Position numbers and translations under genes: made by a program. From Mytilisepta virgata (taxonomy: Eukaryota; Mollusca; Bivalvia; Mytilida; Mytilidae): a stretch of 64,000 nt of DNA. The stretch is taken from positions 42,605,135-42,669,134 of the forward strand of contig CM051517.1 in assembly GCA_028015205.1 (NCBI GenBank). The letters run 5' to 3'. The notes below the pieces were generated by a model. The model saw only the letters and a list, made by a program, of their open reading frames with translations. It had not been told where the DNA came from and did no database searches. Position 1 is the stretch's first letter; the number at the start of each line of letters is the position of its first letter. Shown here in pieces: positions 34,012 to 45,574 of this stretch.

Positions 34012-34319
34012 TTAATAACCATGGCTGCCAAGTCTGGTTCCAATTGGCTAAGTGTTTTCAGACGACAAGAAAATTTTTCAATAATTTTTTCCATAGGGTC
34101 CTATGTTAAACTAAGTTCAGCTGTGGTGGCCATCTTTATTGACATTCCAGGTCATCTGACATAAATCTGAAAGAGGACCACCAAAGGACCATTTCCGCCA
34201 GGTGTTGCTGTAATTGGCTCAATGGTTTCAGACAAGAAGATTTTTAAATTAAATTTTCCCATAGGATCCTATGTGAAGCTAAGTTGGGATTTGGTGGCCT
34301 TCTGATAGACCACCCTCTA

Positions 34320-35380
34320 CTGAAGGCAGTATTTGTAACATTTGTATATTATTAAGAATGCCAATTATGGTATAAAACTAGAAGAAAATTAAGCCTTACA
34401 AAGATTTGGTTTTTTTCCGGTACGAAGGGTGGTATCCCGGCAAAAGGGTGATATTCCTGTCGCTAAGGATGGAATATATACTACCCGACGTCAAGAGAGT
34501 GGAGCCTAGTTTTATGGAGGATTGAAATAGAACATCTCTGTCAACCAATGAGAAATACATGTAAACTTTGTAGATTTTTTAATAAAGTATAATATTTTAA
34601 TATACCAATTTTTTATAACGACACAATTTGTCGGCAGATTGTTGGATAATACGAATAATTGTGCACTCAAAAATCAGTCCCTAGGATTTTCTATAAAAAT
34701 CATATGTTATTGCTCTCGCATTTTCCGTTTCACTGATACTAAATAAATATAGGGTCACCAGCTTCGTTTTGCAGTGTAGATCATTCAACAATATGTCCTG
34801 TCTGTAAAAACTCTAAAACCGTTACGCTTATTTTGGCTTTTTGACAATTTTTTTCACTCTACGTATAGTAATCAATTTTATATACTAAAAAAACGAATCT
34901 GGTGAATCCCAATAAATTTGATATCAATAAAAAGAGAATTTTAATGACAATCATATATCTTTTTTTAAATGATAGGGACAGGATTTTGAGAAATCATAAT
35001 TTAAACACTAAAGATTTGACTTTTTGCAGCAGTATCTACGTACATTCTATATATTTATTTACACATTCTATTTGCAAAAAAATTAGTACAGCCTATTTCG
35101 GGAAGTATTCAAATGAAACACATTATTTTGTTATATTCATATACAGTTTAACATGCGCTAGTTGCATGTAAAATTGAATTATATACACATCTGAAATACA
35201 ACCCAATTAGGTACCACCTACCTTAAAGATTGTATTAATAAAGCCGAAACTTGAAGGGATTTTTTTTTCAAAAGTTACTAGTAGGCCTTTCGAAACCCGG
35301 AACACAGCTGAACCCCGTTGAAGAGTTTGAAGTTGTATTTCATCGATGGTTTGATGTTTTATGATACAAAACATATTCTT
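34320..35380. other. Non-coding sequence, nothing recognised
   Basis: No supported gene. The 89-codon frame at 34902-35171 starts at a non-ATG codon and is low in complexity. Confidence 0.4.
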
Positions 35381-35385
35381 AAAAA

Positions 35386-35860
35386 TTAATATGAAATAGG
35401 TGTGACCTGGTAATCGAGCGCTTTTTACGTTTGCTTCGTCGGTATTTAGTGGAAACATCATAATGGCGTCACAATCTCACTTCAAAGTATTAAGTTCATC
35501 ATTATCAATGTTGTTACTTCACACGATCAGAGTTGTCCGATGACACGGTCCGAATTGTCCAATAACACGGGCCGATTTGCCCGGTTACCGTGTTGTTTTT
35601 AAGGAATTCCGTTTTTCGTTTGAACTCCTCGATCTTTTTCCTTTAATTCTGTAGAATTTCCATGAGTGACCTCGAAATCAAACCTGCTGTGAGGAACGAT
35701 AACTCTGTCAAAATATGATAAAATACGTATGCATCCCGAGCTCTGCAAGTACGGAATACGATTAATATGAAACAGAATTGACCTGGAAAGCGAGCGAACG
35801 TTTTTACGTTTGCTTTGTCGGTGTTTAGTTAAACCTTCGTAATGGTGGGAAAATGTGACA
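35386..35860. repeat. Direct repeat pair, 376 bp apart
   Basis: 35386-35475 and 35762-35860 share 'ttaatatgaaa', 'tgacctgg', 'cgagcg', 'tttttacgtttgct', 'tgtcggt.tttagt' and 'taatggtg' or 'taatggcg' in the same order. Diverged and non-coding. Confidence 0.65.
35527..35595. repeat. Three-unit 21-22-bp minisatellite
   Basis: Units of the form 'gttgtccgatgacacggtcc', 'gaattgtccaataacacggg' and 'ccgatttgcccggttaccgt' follow one another between the two direct repeats. It is GC-rich relative to its surroundings. Confidence 0.55.
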
Positions 35861-36208
35861 CTTGTGTCTGCATCTTTTGTCAAATTTTGATATATCAATT
35901 TTGATTCCAGGTGCATTTCTTTCGTATTTATTTTTAATTTCATGACACTTAATGTTTATTTCTAAATATTTTATTGACTTAAAACTTTTTAAAAAAAATA
36001 AAGAATGTTCGAAATCACGCGTTTTCTCACAGGAAGTAGTTCGATTTTGAAAGCCGCCATCTTGCAGAAAAATATAAAAGGATGACACTAGAACAACGAT
36101 ATTTAAATCTGAAATCCTATACAGTCGGACCGCCAAGTGCCATTTTGACCGTTACGCTAGTGCATTCTATTTACAGAGAAACAGGTGGAGATAATTTCAG
36201 AATTTTTT

Positions 36209-36222
36209 ACACTAGATGGCGC
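36209..36222 (+). promoter_or_regulatory. CTCF-like motif near the left end of the TA-flanked element
   Basis: ACACTAGATGGCGC matches the CTCF core consensus at 13 of 14 positions. It lies 87 bp inside the left terminus. Confidence 0.4.
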
Positions 36223-38296
36223 TTTTAGTCCCGCCTCGAATTTTTGATTGACATGACGTGTGTGAAATGTGTAAATATCGTTGTGCTAGTTTTTTACTTT
36301 CAAATAACATGGATGGAAATATGTGTAAAAATTATTTCGTTAACACCCTGGCCTATTGGATTCACCTGACACTGAAAATTATGAACGTATGAGACATCAA
36401 AAGTGAGTATTTTTGTGCACCTCAAAATGGCCGGCGACACACGTTGCCACTTTTTAGCCAATGAACAGATCTCGCTCGTTTACCGTTTCACTGGGAGGAG
36501 CCTATAATGTTTTGTTTTGCAAATTGATATAGTATCAGGTCTTTCATTTGCAAGTTAAAAAGGCTGTCCCGAGACTCCGTTACATAGTTCTTACGCAATA
36601 TCCAGGGGTATCAAAATATGCAAAGAAATGAAGTGTGTTTTTTCTTGTTTTCACAAAATGACACGTTTGAAGTATTTTTTTACGTTGGATATTCAATTTT
36701 CTGCATAAAATTGTAGAGGAGTGTCTATTTTCAAAGATCAGTCACCTGGAAAGTCCCCTTCCCATTTTTTTGGTTGATTATACACGTTTTTTTTTTTTAA
36801 ATTTTACTCAGGTTCATCTAATAGGTTATATTATGGACAGAAAAAATAATCCATGATGAGATGATTTTAAAAAAAAATAAGATTAAAAATTAAAGAAAAA
36901 ACAGATTCACTGACAATATTTGAATAAATAGTATTAGAACACTTTTAGTCTTTACAATATTGTGAAATTAGGCATAAATACTCAACCTATGAGCCACCAG
37001 TTTTATTTATTATCATTGGCAATGTACAGGAAAACTATTAGTAAATAAATTGTATATCAAAATATATATTTTATGTGTATTTGTTTTACTTTGGATGGAA
37101 AATATTGTATGATTTTCATATGTCTCTATGTGTATAATTTCTTAATTTTTTGTCAAAAGAGTAATCTTGTAATATCTACAACTTAAAATTTTATAACCAC
37201 TTGTAAGTAAGGTTCCTTTATGATTTAAATTTTTCTACCCTCTGGTGTCATCTGGACTATTTAGTTAGAATAGTCTATATGATTCAATCAAGTAATAGTT
37301 TTATTATATTTTGGTTGTGTTCTCTTATTCAAAGAATATTCATTACATTCACATGAATTTCACCATGCTATGTACATGTATAGAGCATTAATCATGTTAA
37401 TAGACCTATTAACTTAAATTCTGTTGAAAATTTCTAATTTTTGTGCTTTGCCTTTAATTTCAAAATCCAGTATCTTCCATATTACAATTTTTCTTATATA
37501 AAGGATTTTATTTTTATTATTATTTCATGATTTTTAATTCATGTTCATGTCCTGATTTTTACTTTTTTTACATGGAAAGTCAGCAAATTTCAATAATAAG
37601 CATGAGAAATTGGTCTATAAAATCACATGTATATTTTTGTTTTACCAATTTTGGCACTACAGGAGGTGAAATAGGTCAAATACACAAAAAAGCAATAATA
37701 ATTATTCTTAATCAATACAATAAATATTAATTCATGAAAAACAAGATTGAGAAGGCATAACTTAATGTACAAATGTAAAATTTCCTTTTGTTGAAAAGAA
37801 TATGCATGATTCATGTGATTTGCTGGCAAAAATAAATCTGTCCATGTCAGATCCTTAGTTTTTCACAATTGAGTAATGGATAAAGGTAATTTTAATTTTA
37901 ATAAAATTTTCTTTTTTTTCCAATGCTTTTTTTTTTGGTAATTTGTTACTTTTTAACCCAAAACTCACAATTTAGGTCCTGATAAAGACAAAAATCCATT
38001 ATTTAATAGCTTCCACATTGCAAAATGCACAAACCATTTAAATAAAAATTGGAGCAAGTAATTTTTTTTTGAAAATTAAAGTGAGAAAAAATTCTTCAGT
38101 ACTGTTTTTGAAAAAATTGTCATTATTACTCAAATAGACCTATAGCAGTACTTCAGCTACTCCCCAGACTTTTAGTTGTTAATTTATATGGAAAATAATT
38201 TTAAATTCATTTGTGCACATTCTACCATTCAACAGAAAAATCCTGAATCCCTCCACAAGAAAATGATAGAAGTAAGTGGAAGCACCTGCCTGATCA

Positions 38297-38310
38297 CCCC
38301 CCCCCCCCCC
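38297..38310. repeat. Poly-C run (14 C)
   Basis: An uninterrupted C run, unusual in this AT-rich window, followed by a T run. Length polymorphism or a sequencing-length error is likely here. Confidence 0.9.
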
Positions 38311-38939
38311 TTTTTCCCCTGGTACATTATTTATTCTTAAATATGGTTTGTTTAATGTTTATTGACACATATTTATTATATCATTTGACAACCAAGTGTG
38401 AAACTTATTTATATTTCCTTTTTTTATCGATCGTTACCGCCATACCTTCTTTGTTTAAATTTTATTGACAACGTCAACGCTGATTATCCCCCTTTATCAC
38501 GTAATTTTCACAGAAAAAGCTCGCTCGAATTGCGTTTCACCCGGTTTTGCGGAGAAATATTTGAACTGTTCGTCAGAAAAGTAACAGCACACCTTTTCCG
38601 ATTTAAAAATCCCCGTCCCGAGAACTGACTATGAAGAAATTGTCCTTTTTCTGACCAAAGGTGACGAAATCGTCGGCATCATTGCCAACTTTGATTGTAA
38701 AATTTTGTACGAAAAGCACGCTAAAAATATCTATTTTTAAGTAATATGAAAAGGAAATATTCTCAGAAACCGTTTAATACCATCCCCTAGACCCAACTGA
38801 AACCGTACGTCATGTATGGCCAAAAAAACCGGCAGGTGATTGACGTTACTAAAAATGACCCATTTTCAAATGAAAAGTCACGTGACTCTGTAAATAAAAA
38901 CGACGCCATTATTGACTTGGCGGTCCGACTGTATACACT

Positions 38940-41900
38940 GTAGAGCGGGTTTCGTTCGCATATTAACATGATTTTGTGAAAAGAAAGGTTGGCGCGTCAC
39001 TAACATTTTCAACAAAAACTATAATGCATTGTATAGACAACACTTTGGAGCATTAATTTCTAGTATGGACAAAATTATCACCAAAATTTAATCAGTAAAT
39101 GGGAAGAAGGAACATCGAAAAGGTTTCAACTCAATACTCCCAGACATCATTAAGTTGTATATCACATGTCAACCGGCAAACCATTTTCACTTCGATCTGG
39201 TTTTTTTTCATTTCAATTGACGTATGACCAGATATATAACGTCTATAGACTAATTTGTGTTAAACTGTATTCTTTCGTAAAAAGTAATGATTCTCAAGGT
39301 CCGTCGTTGGAAAGACGTCAAGATTAATATAGGGACACGAATTTAGGCTTGAAACATTTAAAAATTTTCGATATTAATATTTGAAAGAAAAAAAAATTCT
39401 TTTCCAAAGATACGAAAATATTATATTTTTAATGCATATGCTACTTTCTGAATTTGGTCTCGTGGGAAATACACACTTCGACAGTGGCATACTACATTCA
39501 AATGTAGAGTCTAAAGAAAATTATTTAAATCTCTTGTTAAATATTTAGTATTTAGTCTGTATTGAAATTTTTTTTATCGCAAAGCTACGATCGATAATTT
39601 TACACATTATCTTTATGGTCCTACATCATAACCACTCCGGTCTAAAAGTATTATAATGACTTATTTGATGAACTCAGTAGTCGAATAAATACTCAATTAT
39701 CACATGTCATAACTATGACAACGAACGACTTTCAAAAGACAAATTTTAAGACTAACATGTTGGTGTAGTCAGCAGCAATGAACCAACACTACTTTTGAAT
39801 ATTCATATTTCTTTGTTTGTCCAATACTCGAGGGAAAGTTTATTAATTAACCATGGTTACAGCACGGTCATCATCATCAAATATACCGGTAATTGAGCGT
39901 TAAAATGTGTGAATAATTTCTTTAACTAATTCTATAACTATTAAATTTACTCCGTTTTATAGCATGATAGCTTACGAATATGAAGCAGAAATTGTGTATC
40001 CTTCCTCGTCAACAGGATTTACTTCTGTTTTTTTTTTTTTTTTTTTTTTATTATTATTATTTATCTTTTGGCAATTTTTCATGTGTTCTATATTGGTACA
40101 TATGACAGTACATGTATATTTTTCATATCTTGGATCTTTGGATTCCTATATATTTATGTTCATATTCATAATAATACATAGTTTATAAATAAACTTACCA
40201 TTCGGAATAAAATGTATGATTAAAATCCACCATATTGCTCTAATATCCATGTCTTTTTATTCATGATTCACTGGAAAAGAGAAGAAAAAGTACTTTTAAT
40301 TTTGTGACATCTCATCATTATTAATAGAAAAACAGATTTATACAATATTGTTGTATTTTGACTTGTAAATATAACGTTATCATGTTACCGTGATATGCAA
40401 ATTAAACTTGCTGATAGCTGGAATTAACAGGCGATTTGGAAAAAATAATTTCTGAGAAAATTTGAATATTTTTGACACGTTTTTATTGAATTTTCAAAAC
40501 TAATCTCCACAAAATTGCTTGTCTTATTGTAACACTTCTATGTCAGCATGGCGTTGTCAAATTGTAACTACAAAATATTTCTTTCGTCAGGATTGGTTTG
40601 TAAACAAGATAGAATTGTCGTAAAATAATATAATTTTGTTCAAAATAAAAATATTTACAGTTGTGCTTTGTTTCAATTATATATTTATAATTTACTAAAG
40701 GCATACGCAGATTTGTGTTGTACTTTGGATTAAAAAACTGATTAATTGAAAAGTGCATTTTAAATCTGTCTTCCGATCGATGTCCATTATCAAAATTATG
40801 CTTCTTAACATGTGTAAACTTGAGAATGGTGACTTTCCTATAATTCCAAGGTTTTGTTTGAAAAGCTAAATAAATATGAAAAATCAGAAAACAGAAAAAA
40901 TGTATACCTCTCTAAAATAAAATAATATTTAATAAGTAAAATCAAAATCAAAATATTAAAAAGTACTAGTACATGTATATGAAGAATAGATATATCAGAG
41001 ATATCTACAGTGTGGCAGTTTTTTACGGTGAAGTTAACTACAGTAATAATTTAAAAAGTAAACAAAGAAGCAGCAACATAGTCTATGTTACTGATACATA
41101 AAGACTTAAATGATAAAACCAAATTCCCATCGTGTCAATAACCTAAATCAATATGCTTAATTTTACGAGGGTGAACTGGTATAATCCATGAGGCAATAAT
41201 ATACAAATCGTTCTAGATTTGCTGAAGACATTCGTTTCGTGGATTTCAAAGTGAGAAAAACCGAAAGGGTATTAAATAATTATAAATACAGAGACAATGA
41301 CAATATCGGTAGTTTAAGGCAATTTTCAAACGCAATTCAGAACCCACCAAAAAGTTAGAACTCAACTTGGTAGTTCAGAAAAGGTATTGATGTCTTGTTT
41401 CTAAAAGGAAACCTGAGGTGTTGCAATTAATGATGACTTACTAGTACATGTTGCTGAATTTGTGTTGCTAGTATTTAGTGTTTGTGTTTTTTTTTTTTTT
41501 TTTTGTTGTTGTGTTGTTCCATTTCTCTGTTGTATGCTTTATATTTTAAAAAATATATTTTAATATCTGTTTGTTCCCCGTGTTGTTGTTGTTGTTGTTG
41601 TCATACATTCGTCTGTTAGTATTTTTCCCTTAATATAATAGTTCAAATGTTCTTTTACTGATATTTAAAAATAAAATTGGTTTGTTAAGTAATTTAAGTA
41701 AGCAATAATTAAAAAAATAAAATACAAAATGATCTTCTAACAACCGTTATATTAAGATTTATTACACGACTTTTGATCTGCTCTTTATGTAATTTTTAAG
41801 AAAGATATAAGATCGTCGATTTCCTTTAACGCATAAAGATAATGTTTCATAATCAACATTACGTAATACGGCACCAAATGCTAGTAATATATCATCAGTA

Positions 41901-42275
41901 AAAGTTGAGAATTATACTCTTATTTGACAACTTTTGGAATCTTTTGTGCTGGCAATCGATTAAGAGACATAATAGCCTTGTTTTGTGTGGTAAATTATAC
42001 AGTTTAACACTAACAGTGTCAAATTAAGTGCATTCAAGCTACATCTAAATGCATATGAGTGATCACATATACAATTCTAATTATTCTAAAAATAGTATTC
42101 TCCCAGTGGATATGAAGTTTGATAGAAAATCCTTCTGTAACACCTGACACTTATCCTTTAAGAACGTCGGAGATTTGTCTTGAATTATTTTTACGATAAC
42201 TAAGAAGAAAGAAAATTATCTGTAGATATTTATTTCAAACTACTAATTTAGAATATATCGCTAAGGGAATGAATT
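38940..42275. other. Long non-coding stretch with simple repeats
   Basis: 3.3 kb with no supported gene. It contains a T22 run (40028-40049) followed by TTA units, a T run at about 41488-41504, and a (TGT)n run at 41581-41600. Confidence 0.45.
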
Positions 42276-42423
42276 CCCTCTAAAACAGCTTTGTACTTAT
42301 TAGATTTGCATATCTAGAGTTTACTTTTTTACAGACATTAAAACCATTGTACAACCAAACTTTTGGGTCTTCTTTTAATAATTTTGAATGACATATATGT
42401 GTGCCTTTTGGATAACGGTATAA

Positions 42424-43240
42424 TCGTTATTATACCCCTGCTTTTGAAAAAAAGCGGGGTATAGTGTTTTCGTTGTGTCCGTCCGTCCGTTCGTTCGTCC
42501 GACCTTTGTATCCGCAACTCCTCGTAAACTACTGAATGGAATTTGATGAAACTGTCCGAGAATCTTCATCCCATGATGGCATTAAGCACCTCCTATTTTA
42601 GAATTTGATCGGACCAATTTTTTTGGTTTCCCATAGAAAAACATGGACTTTGACTTTCAATGTGATAGGGGGTACCATGATGCCACAAGCAACTCCTCCT
42701 AAACCACCGTATGGAATTTGATGAAACTCTCAGAGGATCTTTATTACATGATGCTGTAGTGCACCTCTTATTTTAGATTTTGATCTGACGAATATTTGGG
42801 GTTTCCCATACCAACAGATGGACTTTGCCATTCATTGTGATAGGGGGTTCCAGTATGCCATCCGCAACTCCTCCTAAACCAGTGAATGGAATTTGATGAA
42901 ACTTTAAGAGAATCTTTTTTACATGATGCTATAGTGCACTTCCTATTTTAGATTTTGATCTGACCAACATTTGTGGTTTTCCATACCAAAACATGGACCT
43001 TGCCATTCCTTGTGATAGGGGGTACCAGTATGCCATCCATAACTCCTCCTAAACCACTAAAGGGAATTCAATGAGACTTTCAGAGAATCTTTATCACATG
43101 ATGCCATAGTGCACCTCCTATTTTAGATTTTGATCTGACCAACTTTTTGGGTTTTCCATAGCAAAATATTGACTTTGCCATTCCTTGTGATAGGGGGTGC
43201 GGGGGTATCAATCAGTGAGCTTTGCTCACAGTATTTCTAG
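42424..43240 (+). mobile_element. Helitron-like non-autonomous element (HINE/pearl type), 817 bp
   Basis: It begins TC after a host A (42423|42424) and ends CTAG before a host T (43240|43241), the A|TC...CTRR|T rule of Helitrons. The 3' end has a perfect hairpin GTGAGC-TTT-GCTCAC (43215-43229), seven bases before CTAG. A 5' subterminal hairpin (42431-42463, TATACCCC.GCTTTT with its complement) and a GTCC-rich tract follow the start. The centre is four tandem 175-bp units. Bivalve pearl and Helentron-associated elements have this layout. It has no protein-coding capacity. Orientation is opposite to the host frame it interrupts. Confidence 0.8.
42515..43210 (+). repeat. Four tandem 175-bp units inside the Helitron-like element
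   Basis: The anchor 'caactcctc' (or taactcctc) occurs at 42515, 42690, 42865 and 43040, exactly 175 bp apart each time. Units share 'ggaatttgatgaaact', 'attttagattttgatctgac' and 'tgtgatagggggt'. Absence of indels implies the units are young or homogenised. Confidence 0.9.
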
Positions 43241-43541
43241 TTCTCTTTGTGACCATGATTGACCGTGCTGAAGGTACTGTTTTGCAAGTTCTAGATTATA
43301 AGGACAGCTGGAAAGATTTGTTCCTTGAGTATGATTTAAATCATAAATTGTGATTGGGATGTAATTGGTGCTGTATGGTAAAGATTTCATGTACATTTTA
43401 ATATAATTACATATTCCATCTTCTGTAAAAAATATAAGGCGGTCATACAATGTAACATCAGGCACTGCATTATTATTGTATATTCAAAGTACAAGACAGT
43501 TCATTGTGATGAGATGCGATTAGGCCTAAAATAAAATTTCA

Positions 43542-43569
43542 TTTGTTTGGCATTGCCGCCCGACCCACT
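43542..43569 (+). repeat. 'tttgtttggcattgccg' repeat end (partner 45141-45164)
   Basis: The same motif, extended by 'cgaccca', occurs inverted at 45141-45164. Such ends are common in mussel sequence. Whether the two mark a single element around the Penelope remnant is not established. Confidence 0.5.
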
Positions 43570-43974
43570 GAAAAACTTGCCGCCCAAATAATTTTATTTG
43601 CATTTCAGAATTTTTTTTTAATTTTTTCTCTTTGTATTAAAACAAAATCGGAATCTTGCCGGAATTTTGATCCTATCCAGGGAGCTTGTTCCGGGCTTTA
43701 CTTATTTCAAACAACAATCGTAAAAGCGCTTGCTGTACACTGTATTGAGAGCAAACGCGTAATTGTAATGGTGACCTTCAGGCGTACGAAGTCATTGAAA
43801 CCATTTTTTCTAAATTCCCCTTCAAAAAACAAATAATTGTCCATCTTCGCTATCGAGATGATGGGATAATTCTTTTCAATGGAGATTATCTCCAAATATA
43901 AAAACTCTTTACAATTGCAAACCAAGAGCACAAATAATTGAAATTTACTTACAACTACTCATATCATCAAACAA

Positions 43975-44561
43975 CATTTTTAGATACTAAAATATATAAA
44001 GGGAAAAGATACAAAGAAACAGGTATTCTAGATATATAATCATTCCACAAACCAATGGAAACCTTTCGATGCTCACATCGATCCTCATCCCACAATGACA
44101 AATTATTCAAAGGTATAGCAAAAGGGGAAATAATTAGACACATACGAAACAACAATGACCCAGAACAAAGAAAACAAGAAATCGAACTACCTATCCAACG
44201 ATTCTTAAAAAGAGGATGTAAAGCAAAAGAAATCAATTCCATAATCAAATCAACGAACATTATGTCAAGGGCGAAAACTCTTGAATTTAAGAAAAAATCT
44301 AACACAAATATTCCGCTAGCTCTTACGACAAAATATCATAGCAGTTTACGACATCTACCAAAGTTAATCCAAAAACACTGGCATCTCATTACTGAATGTG
44401 AACTAGCTAACCAATTGTTTCAAAGACCACCAATGGTTGCATACAAGAGTAACAAAAACTTGGCGCAATATGTAACTTCAGCTAAAATGCGTATAAACTA
44501 TAAATCTAAAACCTCAAGTTTAAATAATCTGAACAAAAGTATTTATTTTACTAAAAACTAA
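43975..44561 (+). pseudogene. Penelope-like RT C-terminal remnant
   Basis: From 44055 there are 168 open codons. The same frame is recognisable upstream to about 43975 (LDTKIYKGKRYKETGILDI), with a TAA where a sense codon is expected. Blocks typical of the region after the RT palm in Penelope-like elements follow in order: FKGIAKGEIIRHIRNN, PIQRFLKRG, then SSLRHLPKLIQKHWHLI and a P-P-x-V-A-Y-K segment that leads to the GIY-YIG endonuclease in complete elements. No endonuclease follows; the frame ends in a Lys/Asn-rich tail. This is a different lineage from the RT at 23.7 kb. A hammerhead-like motif lies 58 bp after the stop. Confidence 0.65.
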
Positions 44562-44618
44562 AATGGCAACACCATATACTGTCCTATTAAACCACAATGG
44601 TTTTTATCTCCTTAATGG

Positions 44619-44644
44619 CTGATGAGGATTGGGGAAATCCGAAG
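44619..44644 (+). ncRNA. Hammerhead-like core after the Penelope remnant (probably inactive)
   Basis: CTGATGA (44619-44625) is followed by a perfect 5-bp stem GGATT-GGGGA-AATCC (44626-44640) and then GAAG where the ribozyme needs GAAA. Canonical Penelope elements carry hammerheads in their terminal regions, so position and sequence agree with a decayed copy. Stems I and III are not clear. Confidence 0.45.
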
Positions 44645-45140
44645 CATGTAAATTTCAATTCAAATAAACCAAAACTATTATTGATAATAGAAAACTAACA
44701 TGTCGAACAAAACAATTGATTTAACAGTACCAGCAAGATATTACCTATAATGATCTACAATAACAAACATTGCTGTTAACTCAACAAACTATATCAAGAT
44801 GTTATCCTCAAAATATGAAGAGATTTTATCGATATAATTTACCTATATTACTAGTAAGCATGTGATATTTCATATTTCAACAATCTATCTTAATAAATTA
44901 CTAAATTAATTAAATAAATATGTTGCCACATTTATCTACAATTTAATGCACATGTATGCATTAATCGAACTAATCTACACTAAATGATTCAGATCAGTTA
45001 ATTGAGAAGTAGGTGTATGGGCCTTGCGTTTAATTGTAATGTCATATCTTCCTCTTTTCCTGTGAAAAACCAGTCTGAAAATATAAAGCTTTTAAATGTA
45101 AAAAAAAAATTCCCTTCCTACCTACCCATCTGCTGATAGT

Positions 45141-45164
45141 GTGGGTCGGCAATGCCAAACAAAC
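45141..45164 (-). repeat. Inverted partner of 43542-43569
   Basis: 'gtgggtcggcaatgccaaac' followed by 'aaac', the reverse complement of the 43.54-kb motif. The sequence from 44650 to 45575 otherwise shows nothing recognisable. Confidence 0.5.
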
Positions 45165-45574
45165 ATTTTTTTAAGGGTGGCCTTATAACCTGCATCCAAA
45201 GTATTTGATTGACAGGAAACTTTATGGTAGAATAATATTTGTGTGATTGATGTCGATTGGTGGATTTATTATGGACAAAAATTACATTCATGTTCGTTTT
45301 TCAGTATATAGCCAGCCGAATTGCGAAATTTAACCTTTGCAGACAAAAACCAAGAACACTTTAATAAGCTACAATATTAAAGAATGATATAAGTATATTC
45401 ATATTAGCATTCAATTACGTACATGTATTTACAATTTAATAAAATTTGTCTTCTTTTCACTTAAAGAACATTATCATTATGAAAAAAGAACAAAATTATT
45501 GAGTATTCATATTTCAGGGGCAATTTATGGTATTATACTATAATTAAATTTCTTTAATTGTTATATATAGTGAT

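Larger units (their letters stand above)
31785..34315 (+). repeat. 170-bp-period dispersed repeat split by a TTAA element
   Basis: The left part (31785-31901) and right part (34012-34315) are one repeat. After the 2.1-kb insertion is removed, 'ctgaaagaggac' (31883 and 34167) and 'attggct.a' (34043 and 34213) recur at exactly 170 bp. The start 'caggagcctgtatcgctcac' is a form I know from bivalve dispersed repeats. Non-coding. Confidence 0.7.
36120..38933. mobile_element. 2.8-kb TA-flanked element with CAGT inverted termini
   Basis: 36118-36138 and 38915-38935 are perfect reverse complements over 21 bp. Trimming the flanking TA leaves termini that begin CAGTCGGACCGCCAAGT (36122 and 38931, 2810 bp). 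A weaker match continues inward, with 'atttacagag' on both sides. TA target duplication and a CAGT start are typical of the Tc1/mariner and pogo group. No intact transposase frame was seen. The interior is AT-rich with one donor-like site (AAAA|gtgagt at about 36402). It is therefore a long non-autonomous or decayed copy. Confidence 0.65.
42280..43459 (-). pseudogene. Unrecognised coding exon interrupted by a Helitron-type insertion
   Basis: On the minus strand an open frame runs from an acceptor-like 'aataatgcag' (exon from about 43459) to 43241. After the 817-bp insertion (42424-43240) it resumes at 42423 in the same frame, to a TAG at 42280-42282; a possible donor (AAA|gtaaac) lies just before. 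Joined at the predicted target site, it makes about 121 codons with protein-like composition: Y-D-R-L-I-F-F near the start, a CPYNLELAK block, WSQRELYRYPKG across the junction, and VWLYNGFNVC near the end. Five cysteines suggest an extracellular or secreted protein. I do not recognise the family. As it stands the insertion adds a stop (TGA at 43226-43228), so the exon is broken. Confidence 0.5.

Noticed and set aside
35599..36136. Coding exons on the minus strand (103- and 114-codon open frames)
   Set aside because: The frames lie in a diverged direct repeat, start at non-ATG codons or overlap each other, and the two repeat copies do not share a reading frame.
43542..45164. A single 1.6-kb transposon bounded by the inverted 'tttgtttggcattgccg' motifs
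   Set aside because: The motif is a widespread mussel repeat end, similarity is short (about 24 bp), and no target duplication was seen. Two independent fragments are as likely.
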